Source of the DNA: Patagioenas fasciata
Taxonomy: Eukaryota; Chordata; Aves; Columbiformes; Columbidae
DNA length: 64,000 nucleotides
Direction: 5' to 3'
Assembly (NCBI RefSeq): GCF_037038585.1
Contig: NC_092524.1
Span: forward strand, 68,064,552 to 68,128,551
Both the position numbers and the translations under genes were made by a program. Positions 36,030 through 47,075 of the stretch are shown in pieces. Every line of letters begins with the position of its first letter. Within the stretch, counting starts at the first letter, position 1. The notes beneath the pieces were generated by a model that was given only the letters and a program-made list of their open reading frames with translations, did no database searches and had not been told where the DNA came from.

Positions 36030-36190
36030 CAGAGGCCCCAGACTAAGGTCAAAATTATTATGTGGAGATTAAACTGTAGAATTTAATTATGTATTCTGTT
36101 GCTCCTAGTACATTTATTAATTTAGCAGTACAAACTGACTGGAGCTAAACAAGCAGGGCTGATTAATTTGCAAAGACATCTAGGTAACAG
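36030..36190. promoter_or_regulatory. Candidate conserved non-coding block
   Basis: An AT-rich, CpG-poor, repeat-free segment with TAATTA at 36084-36089 and further homeodomain-like words ('tttattaatttagcag', 'ctgattaatttgcaaag'). It resembles developmental enhancer sequence in texture only, and no conservation could be tested. Confidence 0.25.
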
Positions 36191-37035
36191 ATTGTGATCA
36201 AAGTGGAGACCTGATCCTGTTAGATTGAAATGTGTTGTTTTGTGCTACATGAAGGACATAGAGCAGCATGGTTTATCTTTATCAATGCTTTCCTCTGAAG
36301 GAAAGGAACAAGCTTGCAGATATAATCAGCGCTGAGGCAATGCCACTCAATAATTACCCACTGTCTCATCATAATCCCGGAACTAAGCCCCTGCCCAATC
36401 CATCTGGGACACTTTTCCATCTATTGCACAGCTCAAGAATACGTGTGTAAGCTATTACCTCTGGTCGTGCTATCTGTCCCCTGAGTAAAGATTCATAGCA
36501 GTGACCAATTATGTTGCAGGGGGCTTCTCTTTCTTTCTTTTTTATCTCTTTGCTACTGAATCGTCCTATATTTCTTAATTATAGTAATGACACATTAGTG
36601 TACTGCTACTTTGGGGCGCAAAAACCTACACAAATACAAAAGTGATGTTACTTGTCACTTGCAAATCAAATGTTAAAGTAATAGGGATGGAAGAAAAGCC
36701 TGTATTTTTGTGATCAAACATCTGAATGCAAATTGAATTCTACAGGTAGAAGTTACTGTTCTTGGGAAGATGAAAAGGACCCAGTTTGCATGGCAACTAA
36801 GATTGTAGAAGATCACAGCCTGAAATCTTTATTTGTAATAAAAAAAGTATAACGGGGAACCAGTAGCCAAAGTATGGCTTTGAGATGGCATTATCTCAAA
36901 AAGGGTGGAGAATGGGCCGGGTTCTCTTTCTCACAGGCACAAGATGCAAAACTGAGATTAGCAGTGTACCAGCAGCTACTCTTGTCTACACACCATGACC
37001 ACACTGCCAAGAACAAAGACGTATTGTCAGCCTAC

Positions 37036-37078
37036 AGCCCAATGGTCCCAAAGTTCAAGACAGTGTATAAAAAGGGGA
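37036..37078 (+). promoter_or_regulatory. CCAAT plus TATA pair, possible promoter
   Basis: 'gcccaatggt' (CCAAT at 37039-37043) is followed about 23 bases later by 'gtataaaaagggg' (TATA at 37066 onward). This is promoter-like order but closer than the usual CCAAT position. No transcript, CpG enrichment or LTR boundary was found. It may belong to an unrecognised LTR or be chance. Confidence 0.2.
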
Positions 37079-37714
37079 GCAGAGGAGCTTCATGGACCTC
37101 TTTGCCTTAGACTAAGCAGGATCAACAGGGACAGCTGCAGGGTCTTGAAAGTCAGGACACTAATTTACCACGATTTAAAAGGGTCTCTTGAGGTGTTCTG
37201 TGCTGTTAGTCTGGTGATTCTTATGTGCTAGACAAAGAAGAAAAGTGGAAGGAGGAAAGAGATGTCAATGGCTTGAAAAGGATGAAATCCCAAAGAATTG
37301 CTGTATGTGATTGCTAGAGAAAATGTATCGTGGACATGAATCAGATCTCCTCCCCAAGACTGACCATTGCGAGAAGGTGCTGTGAAGACTAGTTAATGTC
37401 TGTAAAGTATCTGAGTTCAAATGAAATGCTCCAAATCACTGGTCTGTCCAGCTCTATTGTCCCAAGGGCTGGATTTAAGAGATGACACTGGATATCTTTT
37501 CACCCATTTCCTTGTGCACAGCCACAGAAGAACATATGCACCCTTCTTTCTCTTCCTTTCCTGTTTCTCCCCTGAAGGAGCTAGCACAGGTACTGATAAT
37601 GAGATGTGCAATTACTGTTTATCTCATGAACAGCGACTTTTGACCTCAGTGGAGCCTGGGGCACAGAGATCCTCAAGGACTATGTGGTCTTCATAGGCAA
37701 GACAGACAAAGTAT

Positions 37715-37825
37715 AGGGAATTAAATAGAAAGCCTGAGAGATGAAGTGTCCCAGCTAACTGAGCAGGTGAGTGATAAAACCAGAGAGGCAATTCTAGCCT
37801 CCCAGTCTAGTCATCCTCTAATTTA
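37715..37825 (-). mobile_element. Second MIR-like SINE relic
   Basis: The + strand reads 'gaaagcctgagagatgaagt', then 'gcaggtgagtgataaaacca', 'gagaggcaattctagcctcc' and 'cagtctagtcatcctcta'. This parallels the complement of a MIR: 'gaaactgaggcacagagagg', 'cagtgagtggcagagccagg', 'attagaacccaggtctcc', 'cagtccagtgctcta'. The segment carrying 'cttgcccaaggtcacacag' appears deleted. It is decayed but in the same block order as the relic at 16420. Confidence 0.45.
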
Positions 37826-40800
37826 TTGGAATTAATTAACAAAGGTGTTTATACCATAGGAATAGAGTGAGTTTAACAGAGGAATAACATTCATGCAAGT
37901 GAGACTCTTTCTAGATGTGCCAGTTTACAGATAGAACAGAGTGAAGTGCAGAGATGCACAACATTGAATTGATCTCTGAAGAGCAGAAAAGAGCATTTTG
38001 GGTTGTTTTCCAAAGACCAAGAGATAAATCCATATTGTGGTGCTCTAACAGGTGGCCTTTCTTTCAAGGAGAAAGCTGAACGAGGCTGTTGGATGCTAAA
38101 AAATACTACAAATCAGGTAATTTATTTTTTGTGTGTCGTTTGAAGATTAATCTCCTAAGTATAAATTCCTTCTGAATTATTTCCGCTTCATTCTGAAAAT
38201 CTTGTCTACGGGTGAAAGCAAACCTTTAATTTTTTTTCTCAGCAGACCTACTCACAATAATGATTCTTTTGTCTAGATACATTTTTTTGGTACGACTATA
38301 CATGCTGCAGAATAAACATGCAGCATTTCTGAAGGACTTATCTTCTGGAGAACAAGATCTTTAAAAATCTTCAGTTTTATTATCATTTCTAGAATGACTC
38401 ATTGATAAAAATAGTGTGTCTAGGGGGTGATTTTTCCTTTTCTAATTAATAAGCCTGAAAATGACAGACACGGTCACCACTAGCCATGGTCATGGAGACT
38501 GGCTAGACCTGGTCCAGATGGTACCACGTTGGTTAACTTCCTGTCAATACTCTTAACAGCTTACAGATAGGTTTATCAGGAACGTGCCATAACTCAGTCT
38601 AGACAAAAGAGTCTATCAAGTATCTAAATTAACAGAAGGAAGACAGAGGATATTCTTAATTTTCATGTGTCAGTTTGACTGCGCACTTAAGACCGGGTAT
38701 GAGCCGTTTGCTGTGAGACAGAAATTGCTTTTTATTAGACTATGCTGAACTCTACCCTCTATGTAGAGACTTTGTTTCCCCCTATTTTCCAGCCAAAATT
38801 GCTGAGGTTGATTCCTGCAGAAATGAAACTGCAACCCTCAAGCCTCCCTTCTCTCCCCATCAGTGCCCCCAATCCCAAATTTATCCTCATTGAGGAAAAA
38901 ACCTCCCCATGCAGTCCAGACCAAATTTTTCTTTGATCAGAAAACAACCTCCTTAGGGCTTCCAAATATTTTTGTTGCCTTGAATTATTCCTATTTGTAT
39001 GATGCATGCTTGTGGGGCTCAAACGGGGCCACAACTGGTTTCTGGGAGGGTCAGGAATCTCCCTTGTCTGTAGGAATGTGAAAAGCCCAGTAGGTCACTG
39101 GGAACTGGACACTTGTTTCTAATCTGGCTTTTGCTTGTGATATTCACAATATACTCAATGTCCAGACAACTCAGCGACTGCTGTTGTCCACTTCATAGCC
39201 AATGTAAAACAGCGGTCTACTTGGAAAGATGGTTAAAGCTGATGCTGTCCCCTGCTAGAGATTATTTTTTGAAGTCTCTGTTTAGTAGTCTTTTCAACAG
39301 GATGAGGAGTGATCAGAGAGCACTGTGTTGTGTTGGCTGCCTTAGGTGAAATATTCTGCATGAATCCTGTAGTCATGGTGCTTTCAATATGCTGATGTCT
39401 TTGTCTAGGACTATTGAATCTTCCTCCCACTCTCATTCAGTCAAACGGTTCTGGTTTTCTTATTTACTCACTTCTCAGGAAAAATAGTGTAATAAAGTAT
39501 GTGCTACTGTCACATACCTTCAGCTTTGTTTCTTTTAAACCTCCCAGTTCATGCCAACCTCTCTCATGATTAATATTCCTCTTCAAGGTGGAATCAAGCC
39601 TCCTCTTTCTGTCATCGGTAGTAAAGTACCTTCTCTTGGGTCTGATGGGACTGTCTGCAGAAGATGACACAGCCTAGGATCAGCTTGGATAGTAGAACAG
39701 GGCCATTATTCCAGAATATGGCTCCATGTCTGCCATTTGATAAAGCACGGCTGAGACTTCCATTTTTTAAATTTTAGTTTATTATTAGGCTTCATGGTTG
39801 AGGGATATTCATAAATGGTTTATGATAATTTATCAGCCCACTTGGGTGAATATTGAATTTTGTATTTTACAGGGCATGCCAATTTCCCATCTGTTGTATT
39901 TGAATAATATACAGAATAGACACTATCACTCAAGTAATCCCTTTACTAGCAAATCAATATACAGTACATATGGTGCTGTTTGGCCCACAGATATTTATTG
40001 TAGGTCTCTCTGGATAATTATCTTCTAACTCCCCCTGTGTCCTGGTTCTGTAAGCCCTGATCCTGCAAATGCATGTGTACATGACTGGCTGCACACACGT
40101 GAGCAGTTTGGACATGGTTACCGAAGGCTGACTTGTAAAGCCTTCAAAATCTTGTGTTCATGGCATGTTTCCTTTTTCTTAGAACACTTACAAAGTGATG
40201 GCTGATTGTTCCAGATGATCCTGATCTTTTTCTGTCCTTTGCCAATATTTTCTGTTCACATGCAGACTTGCGTGATGCCTTCCACTGGAAGAACATCTTT
40301 AGGAACATTAATGAAGGCTGAGGATGTTGTTTTAAAGAGAAGACAGCCAAGCATCTTGGAAAAAAAAATAAACTCACTAAACTTTCTGCAGAGACTGATT
40401 TTGATCCTTTTTGATAGGGGGATTGTTTTTAAAAGATTGGTTATTTGTGATCATTGTAAAAGACACACTTCTGCAAACCTAAGTTGGGACTCAATTCTAA
40501 CAAGACATCTCTAGAAAGTTCTCAGCTACAATACTGATATGGGAAGGTGCTTTTTGCCCCATGGTGACATTACAGCTCCTTCACCAGGTCATTTGGGTAC
40601 CTCAGAAAAATTGTTTCAGGGCTGCATTTCCCAGGAAGCAAATATGGAGTATTTTAGGACACGATTGAAGGCCTGGAAATATTTAGGAGATGTAAAATAT
40701 TTTCTGTTTCCTTTGGTAGGAGAAAGCTCTCTCTACATGACTGCACCGCGTGAAACCGAGATTTAAAGAACAAACAACTCAACCTGGACTCCTTCCTGCC

Positions 40801-41649
40801 CCAGGGGATTCTGTGGGAGGTAAAAGCCACAGTCTTGCCGTGATTCACCAGTGCCTGAGGCTGCTCAGCAGTGTAAGGAAGATCGATTTTATTTGCCCTA
40901 CTCCTTAGGGCATCAATATGCAATTTTACAACAAGAGCATAACAGGGTCTGGGTGGGAGCTTGGAAAGATGCAGGTGAGACCTGGCAAGGCTTGAAGGGA
41001 CAGTGGGTAGGGCTGGGAGTGGGAGATCCAGTTTGAAATTCATGGTTTCATTAAAAATAATTTAATTTATCTGTCAAGTTAATACTGCCTTAAGAGGTCT
41101 TGTCCAGCCCTTTCTTGTTTGCATCCCAGCTGACTGACTGTGTACTGCTCTCTAAGGCAAAACCAGCAGGTTTCAGGCACTGTAGGAAGCTTTGTGGGGA
41201 TGTGAACAAGGATGAAAACACCAAAACTTCAGTCGTGTTTTGGCAGGGCTGGGTGTGACTGTTGCTTGCAGGGTACTGGGCTGACAGATGCTTCAGGTGA
41301 TGGGTTCAGGACCACATTCTTCCCCCTTTTTTCTCTCGTAATCTTTGCTGTGCCTGTCTCTGCCATCAGTATTTTGAGATGAGACAATGCAGAGGCTCTA
41401 CCAGTAGACTGTTTGGGCACGGAGGTATTTGTAAGAGCTCCTGCACTAACGAGAACTCTACAGGTTGGCAGAGGCATGGGGACAGCTGGCTGTAAAACCT
41501 GAGAGCAGAATTGGACGTCTCTAGTGCTGGATGTTCAAGAGAAGGGTATTCTTCCATTCCATTGCTGGAGGTGGGCTCAGCAGAGACACCGAGCAGGATA
41601 GATGTGAATGAGAATTGCTACTGGGTTGTTTTGAGGAGTGGAGTTGTAG
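37826..41649. other. Unique non-coding stretch
   Basis: No exon signal was found. 38.1-38.4 kb is AT-rich. Frames up to 129 codons (40654-41043, - strand) have no domain. One short old-repeat relic is listed separately. Confidence 0.5.
40052..40125. repeat. Ancient palindrome-type repeat relic, left half
   Basis: The string 'aagccctgatcctgcaaatg', then 'catgtgtacatgactggc' and 'gcacacacgtgagcagtttg', parallels the left half of the same broad class of sauropsid palindromic repeat, about 'ggcccgatcctgcaaacact...acacacgtgagtagt'. The right half is not visible. Confidence 0.42.
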
Positions 41650-41961
41650 CATGGAGGGTGTTGGTCTCTTCTCCCAAGAAACAAGCAATAGGATGAGATG
41701 AAATGGCCTCAAGTTGTTCCAGGGGAGGTTTAGATTGAATATTAGGAAAAATTTCTTCCTGGAAAGGGTTGTCAGGCATTGGAACAGGCTGCCCAGGGCA
41801 GTGGTGGAGTCACCATCCCTGGAAGTTTTTAGAAGATACGTAGATGAGGTTCTCAGGGGCTTGGTTTAGTCCCAGATTTAGGTCGATGGTTGGACTCTAT
41901 GATCTTGAGGATGACTCCCAGTCAAAATTATTCTATGATTCTATTACATGATTCTATGATT
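41650..41961 (+). mobile_element. CR1 LINE, J/E-like 3' end
   Basis: Sense-strand blocks: 'ttggtctcttctcccaag', 'acaagcaataggatgagatg', 'aaatggcctcaagttg', 'tagattgaatattagg', 'gcaggctgcccaggg', 'gtggagtcaccatccctgg' and 'gatggttggactctatgatc'. The tail 'attctatgattctatta' is followed by an extra 'catgattctatgat', so the terminal octamer has been partly duplicated or re-extended. It begins deeper in the element than the copy at 14870. Confidence 0.94.
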
Positions 41962-44619
41962 ATAAAAACAACGTCACCCCATCTTCCATATCCCCCAGCT
42001 GGGGCAAGCCTTGGTGACACAGTGCAGGTTTGATATTTGCTAAGTGTGGTACGATGAAGGAAAACCTTGGAGACAAAGCACCACGTCTAGGTCCTGGTAG
42101 CTCCCCATAACTGCTCCAGCTGGCTTGTTTGCTGCGTTAGAAAAGGCTGCCAAGTACTGCATAGGAACTGAGCCTATGCTGCCAACATCTAGGGAAAAAA
42201 TTCCCTTTGACATCGGCAGCATTTCATTAAATGCCCCTAGTACATTGATATATTTCGAAAATAAGAAACAAATAAATACTAATGAATCAATCTGACAGCT
42301 TTCATATGAGTAACAGGGCAAAGGTGCCCTAGCTCCAGGTAAGCAGAGATGAGTAATTAAAGGAAATAATTATTATGTGTTTGTTTAATTGAAACTTCCC
42401 TGAGGGAAAATGAGATAATTTTAAGTAAACGCTTTTCACTAGTGCATTAAAAATACATTTGTGATCAAGTCTAGATTCTTGGAGACAAATGGGCTGGTCT
42501 GCAGGGGAACAAAGAGCTTCTGCAGTGACCCAGTGCAACAGTGCATTGGGATGGGGTTTTGTCATGAGGGGGAAAGATGAAATGAAGTGAGTGATTTTCT
42601 CAATGCCTGAGCAGATACCTGCAGAGTTTCTTTGTGGTGTTTGGTAGAAATGGCTGGTTGGATCTTCTCATCTGTTGCACAGAGCAGGAGAAAGTGTTTT
42701 GGACTTGCTGAGAGAATATTTTATACCTTCCAAATCTATACACACAAAAGCGGGTGTGGCTACGCATGCAGAATATGCTCATTTGCTCTCCATAGCCATA
42801 TTATTTTACAGCTACCTATGAATAACATTTTCTCAATGTTTTCTTGACTTTAACAGGTTCAAAACAAGGTTTGCTAAAAGTCCTTTTGCAAATCTCACCT
42901 AACGTTTTGAAACTTGCTGATTATCTTGAAAGTTAACTCAGAAACAAGTAAGTTTCGGCTGATGGTTAGTGGGAAACTGGTTTGCATTTGATATTTTCTC
43001 ATCTTAATTAGTTCTGTCAGAATAATGGGGTTTAAGAATCCCTAGAAGACAAATATGTAACTCTCTGATCTGTGGCCTTAAATCATAAACTTTAAAAACT
43101 TTAAAATATTACTGGCTTACAAGCATTGTTCACTAAGGATGTGATGTTATGTCTAAAATTGAAACCTGTTCTCTTCATTCTCCTGGGCCTATTGTGGAAT
43201 ACAAACTAATATTTTTAGTATGTTACCAAGCAATTACTATGATAAGTCCTAAGATAAAGCGGGCATGGTAGATGCTAAACAAGCAGTTCATTCCTTAATG
43301 GGCCATTTCTTTATTACCCTGCAGTTATGCCATATGTGCCCAAGTCTGGAACTTTATATTTGTAAGTAGTTTCTTTGTCTTTAAAAAAGTGACTTGCAGG
43401 GTAACGTTTCAATTCATATATTACTGCAGGTATTTCTGAATTATTTTTCTCCCCCTTGCACACACACATGTTCTTTGGTCTTCTGTCTCGCACCCGCTTT
43501 CTTGGTTGATAACATGTAAAAATCTCCCTGTTTTTCTATGCAGAGGGTGTCTTCTTAGCAGCTCTGAATCTGTGGCTGAGCTGAATTATGTTTCTTTCTA
43601 TGTTTTAATAATTTTCCATTCACACCTGCGAGTTAATACCGTCTGTGAGCCTAGGCAATTAAATCCAATCAAGCTGCAACTCTGCAAGTACCATTGGACA
43701 AGACAGGGTGCCAAGTGGTCAACCTTTATCCCAACCCTCTGCCCAGCAATGCTGTTATTTCAGGTACAAAACCTGTGATTTTTTTGGTGATAGGAGTGAT
43801 TTGGCAGAGCAGGAGCCAGGTAGGAGCTGTTATACAATTGCTTTATATAGGAAAAAATATATGGGGGGTGCTCCAGGAAGGGACATGAGATGTTTAAGAG
43901 GGGGGGTTATTCCTGAGATAAGAAAAGGGAAAAAGCAGGGTAGCTCAGGCACCAATTCTTGCAGCAGTCTGCTACCTAATTCTGACAATCTCTTAGAGTA
44001 TGTCTTGTTTTTATAACATATATGCATCTATTTTCCACTTCCTTGCAAGGCTTTTCACGAGAGCCCATTAACAACAAGTTGAATTTTTGTAAGGGTCCTC
44101 TTTCCATTTGAAAATGACCTTCACTACTGGAGGAAAATGCGAACGACTGGAAAATATCAGCCTGTGTGCCATGGGCTGACAGACCCTCTCCTCCCTCTGC
44201 TGGCCCTCATAATCCATGCACAAAATCTCGTTCCAAAAAAATGCTATTTTTTCTTTTTTATTGAAAGTTGAATTTCTGCTGTGAAATAATTTCAGGATGT
44301 AAAATATGGAAAATACAGAAAATTTCAACTTGCTCCAATCCTTGTTGTTTTTCTATTTGGTTGGTTGGTTTTTTAACTCTTAATCTCTTCGCTAATTAAT
44401 CAAGTTTCATGGAGATTTTTATCTTGGTGTCAGCGCATATGCAGACATCTGGAGCAGAGCTCAAGGGGCTTTGACTCAACCTCCCCATTCTGTCAGAAGC
44501 TAGACCAGAACCTCCTCCATTTCCAGCTTGTCCCATCCCACCAGGCTTACTCTTGCAATTGATATTCCTCAAAACATGTGCGAATTCCCTGAAAAGGGGT
44601 GATGAAGCTCTCGGTGCCT
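41962..44619. other. Unique non-coding stretch
   Basis: Mostly AT-rich sequence with no recognisable element. A TTGG run lies at 44357-44374. The 43.0-43.45 kb part has donor-like sequences ('acaagtaagtttcgg' near 42945, 'tttgtaagtagtttc' near 43360) without credible partner acceptors. Confidence 0.5.
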
Positions 44620-45270
44620 TAGGGTGGCAGCACCCAGCTCTGTTACCCCTGCCTGAATGTGCCATTTCCCTCCTCTTGCAAAATCTGGCTGAGACGGAGC
44701 TGTGGATCGAAGCCATTTGGCCGAAGGTCAATCCAGATAAGGCAGAAACCATGCTGCTTGGCAGAGAGAGAAAGTCTTGAAGAGCTGGAAGAAAGTGCCT
44801 GCTCCATCTATTAAAAGACTTCTGTCCTTTTTTCTCCGAGGCGTTTAGGAACTGATGTAGCCCCAGTCCTGGACAACCCAATGTCTGGAAACGCTCTCTT
44901 TCATTTTGGTCTGCCCTCTTTTCTCAGGGACCTTCACGTGGTTATCTTTGTCTCTGCCATTTCAAGGCTAATCTAAGGATGCAGGCCCTACCTTGGGCTA
45001 CCCTGGAAGGCTGCTTGGAAGCATCGTCCAGTGCAAGGTACAGCTGCCCATCTTCTGAGCAAGGCAAACTGGCAGGAGCACATCACACCTGTGCTCCGTG
45101 CCCGGAACTGGCTGCCAAGTCACTCCTGGGTAGCATCCAAGACTGGTTAAATATCGATAAAGGTGGAAATGAACTGAGCTCTGCCTAGGTCCAATTCTGT
45201 TTTTCTGTCCTGCCTGGTCGCACAACACCTGAAATACCAGCTGAGCCCAGGTCCGTATCCTCATGGCTCA
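44620..45270 (+). mobile_element. Ancient L2-clade LINE, reverse transcriptase fossil
   Basis: A decayed L2-type non-LTR retrotransposon in sense orientation. Frame 44553-44780 ends with a peptide containing 'VNPDKAETMLLG', equivalent to the conserved 'LNPDKTEVLLIG' segment of L2-like reverse transcriptases, preceded by 'LWIEAIW' in place of 'xWMxxNxL'. Downstream nucleotide blocks continue in the right order: 'cttttttctccgaggcgtt', 'cctggacaacccaatgtct', 'ctaccctggaaggctgc', 'ggcaggagcacatcacacc', 'tgtgctccgtgcccggaact' and 'ggctgccaagtcactcctgg'. Frameshifts and deletions separate them, so no intact protein exists. L2 activity predates birds, which makes this one of the oldest recognisable repeats here. 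The left part (44620-44690) is less certain. Confidence 0.75.
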
Positions 45271-45586
45271 TGCCCTGCTTGGTTGAGGCTTCCCATTAAC
45301 AGCCCATTGTTTTGTGGGACCTGAACCCGAGGCTCATGAAATCAAGGGAAGTTTTGCCACAAGCAAAGTGGGGAGCATTAGCTACAAGAATATTATCTCG
45401 AGAGAGGAGGAAGCAGGAGCAGAAAAGCAAAGAGAAAGATGAATACTTATCTTTGAGCTAGGCTTTCCCATCAAAGAAGAAAGGTTTGAGAGGCTATGAA
45501 AATGGAAGATGAGGAGATGTCTTCTCTTGTTATGCTAACATAAGACAGATATTTCCCCTGCTTGTGCAAAAAGCACTTGTGATAGA

Positions 45587-45841
45587 GGATGGGATGAAAT
45601 GGCTTCAGGTTGTGCCAGGACAGGCATGGATTGGATATTAGGAAAAATTTCTTCCTGGAAAGGGCTGTTGGGCATTGGAACAGGCTGCTCAGGGCAGCAG
45701 TGGAGTCACCATCCCTGGAGGGGTTGAACAGACACAGAGATGAGGTTCTCAGGGACATGGGGCAGCGACAGTGTTGAGTTAATGACTGGACTCAATGATT
45801 TTGAGGGTCTCTTCCAAGCAAAATCATTCTACAATTCTATG
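45587..45841 (+). mobile_element. CR1 LINE, J/E-like 3' end
   Basis: Blocks: 'gaaatggcttcaggttgtgc', 'tggattggatattagg', 'ttggaacaggctgctcagg', 'gtggagtcaccatccctgg', 'atgaggttctcagggacatg' and 'atgactggactcaatgattt', ending 'atcattctacaattctatga'. The tail unit has been changed by substitution. It lies about 320 bp downstream of the L2 fossil. Confidence 0.93.
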
Positions 45842-46639
45842 AGAGCTGTGACTTTAGTGTATTTGGTCCTAATGCTGATGAGTAACACCCTCTGTGATCA
45901 AACCATGCACATTAACTTGTTCATCCTCCAAGTTCCCCCAATATCCCCATAAATATGTTTTAACAGTCAGCAAAAGAAGTATGATTTCTTTGTAATGGCA
46001 CCAAAAGGTGTTGGGGAATTTTTTTGTCTTACTGTGCTCTGGCTTTTTAAGATTTCAACCTGGGAAATAATGGGAGGACATCCCCTAAGGGAAGGGACTC
46101 CCAGTCCACATATGACTATGTGCAAATCATTTTGCTGACCGTTTCATCACTGGGCAGAGACAAATCTTGGTGGTCTCCAGCCACGTGCCTTAGGGAGACG
46201 CAGGGAGCTGAGAAATGCCGTAAGTGTAGTTCACTCCCTGGCCATATTTCAGAGGCCAAAGCAGAGTCTCCATGGTTCAGTGATCTGATGAGCTTTGTCT
46301 TCTCACTCTCTGCTATGCACAGGCTGTGCAAAGCTCCTTCCAGTCTTCCTGAGTGCCTGTGACACCACCATGGGCACATTCTCTACAGTCCACTCATCAA
46401 AGAAGCACTTTAAGACTGTACAAACTGCAGTCCTGGAGTAAAGCAAACAAACAGTTTAGCTCAGTATCTTCTTACTGGTAATGGCTATAGACTATAAGTG
46501 CAGGGCAGACATAGGGCAGAAATTCATCTGTATGTTTTTCAAATTTCCAGATTTCTGCAGCTTTAAGACCTCTCAAGACAGAGACAGTGTCTTTATAAGT
46601 TTGGGTGGATTTTTCTTCCGTTGATTTGTTTAGAAGCTT
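45842..46639. other. Unique non-coding stretch
   Basis: No repeat or exon was recognised. The - strand frame 46116-46379 and + strand frame 46120-46362 are mutual shadows without domains. Confidence 0.5.
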
Positions 46640-47075
46640 TTTGGTTTAAACTTTTAGCATCCAAAACTTCCTTTGGCAGTGAGTTCAGCAGCTTAACAGT
46701 GAAACAGTTACTTTGTTCATCTCTTTTTTTTTTAATCTATCAAATGATCATTTTGGTTGATCTTCCCATGCAACAGTGCATACTCATTCCTGGTCACCTC
46801 CTCCATCTGTCTTTTGCTATTATAGACTCTTGTTATCATAAAATCATAGAATGCTAGGGATTGGAAGGGACCTCGAAAGACCATCTTGTCCAATCCACCG
46901 GCTGAAGCAGGAACACCTAGATGAGGCTACACGTTATATCCAAATTCAATCTCTTCTTTTTGACCTGTGAAACTTTGTTGGTTTGATATTTCTTCCATGG
47001 AAGCCATTTCTTCAGCGAACGATATCACCCACCTCTTAATCCTTTTCTAGATCTCTATCTCTGCCTGGCATGGTG
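46640..47075 (-). mobile_element. Ancient CR1/L3-type relic split by a younger CR1
   Basis: The left part has 'aacttcctttggcagtgag', 'ttcagcagcttaacagtg' and 'tattatagactcttgttat'. This matches the complement of an old CR1/L3 3' region ('acttcctttggcaatgagtt', 'tttatagacctctatcat'). After the inserted fragment the expected continuation resumes: 'caatctcttctttttgacct', 'tccatggaagccatttctt' and 'cttaatccttttctagatct'. The standard text is about 'gtctcttttccaagctgaa', 'catatggaagccgttcc', 'cccttttctgtacctttt'. The order across the break supports one element interrupted by insertion. Confidence 0.5.
46837..46932 (-). mobile_element. Short younger CR1 inserted in older relic
   Basis: About 96 bp of antisense CR1: tail 'cataaaatcatagaatgc', then 'tagggattggaagggacctc', 'gtccaatccaccggctgaag' and 'aggaacacctagatgagg'. 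The five bases 'gttat' occur immediately before it (46832-46836) and immediately after it (46933-46937), which could be a short target duplication. CR1 duplications are usually short or absent, so this is suggestive only. Confidence 0.88.

Larger units (their letters stand above)
34846..37714. other. Unique non-coding stretch
   Basis: Frames up to 128 codons (35407-35793, - strand) lack domains. There is a CTTT-rich run near 36529-36548. A candidate regulatory block and a CCAAT/TATA pair within this part are listed separately. Confidence 0.5.
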
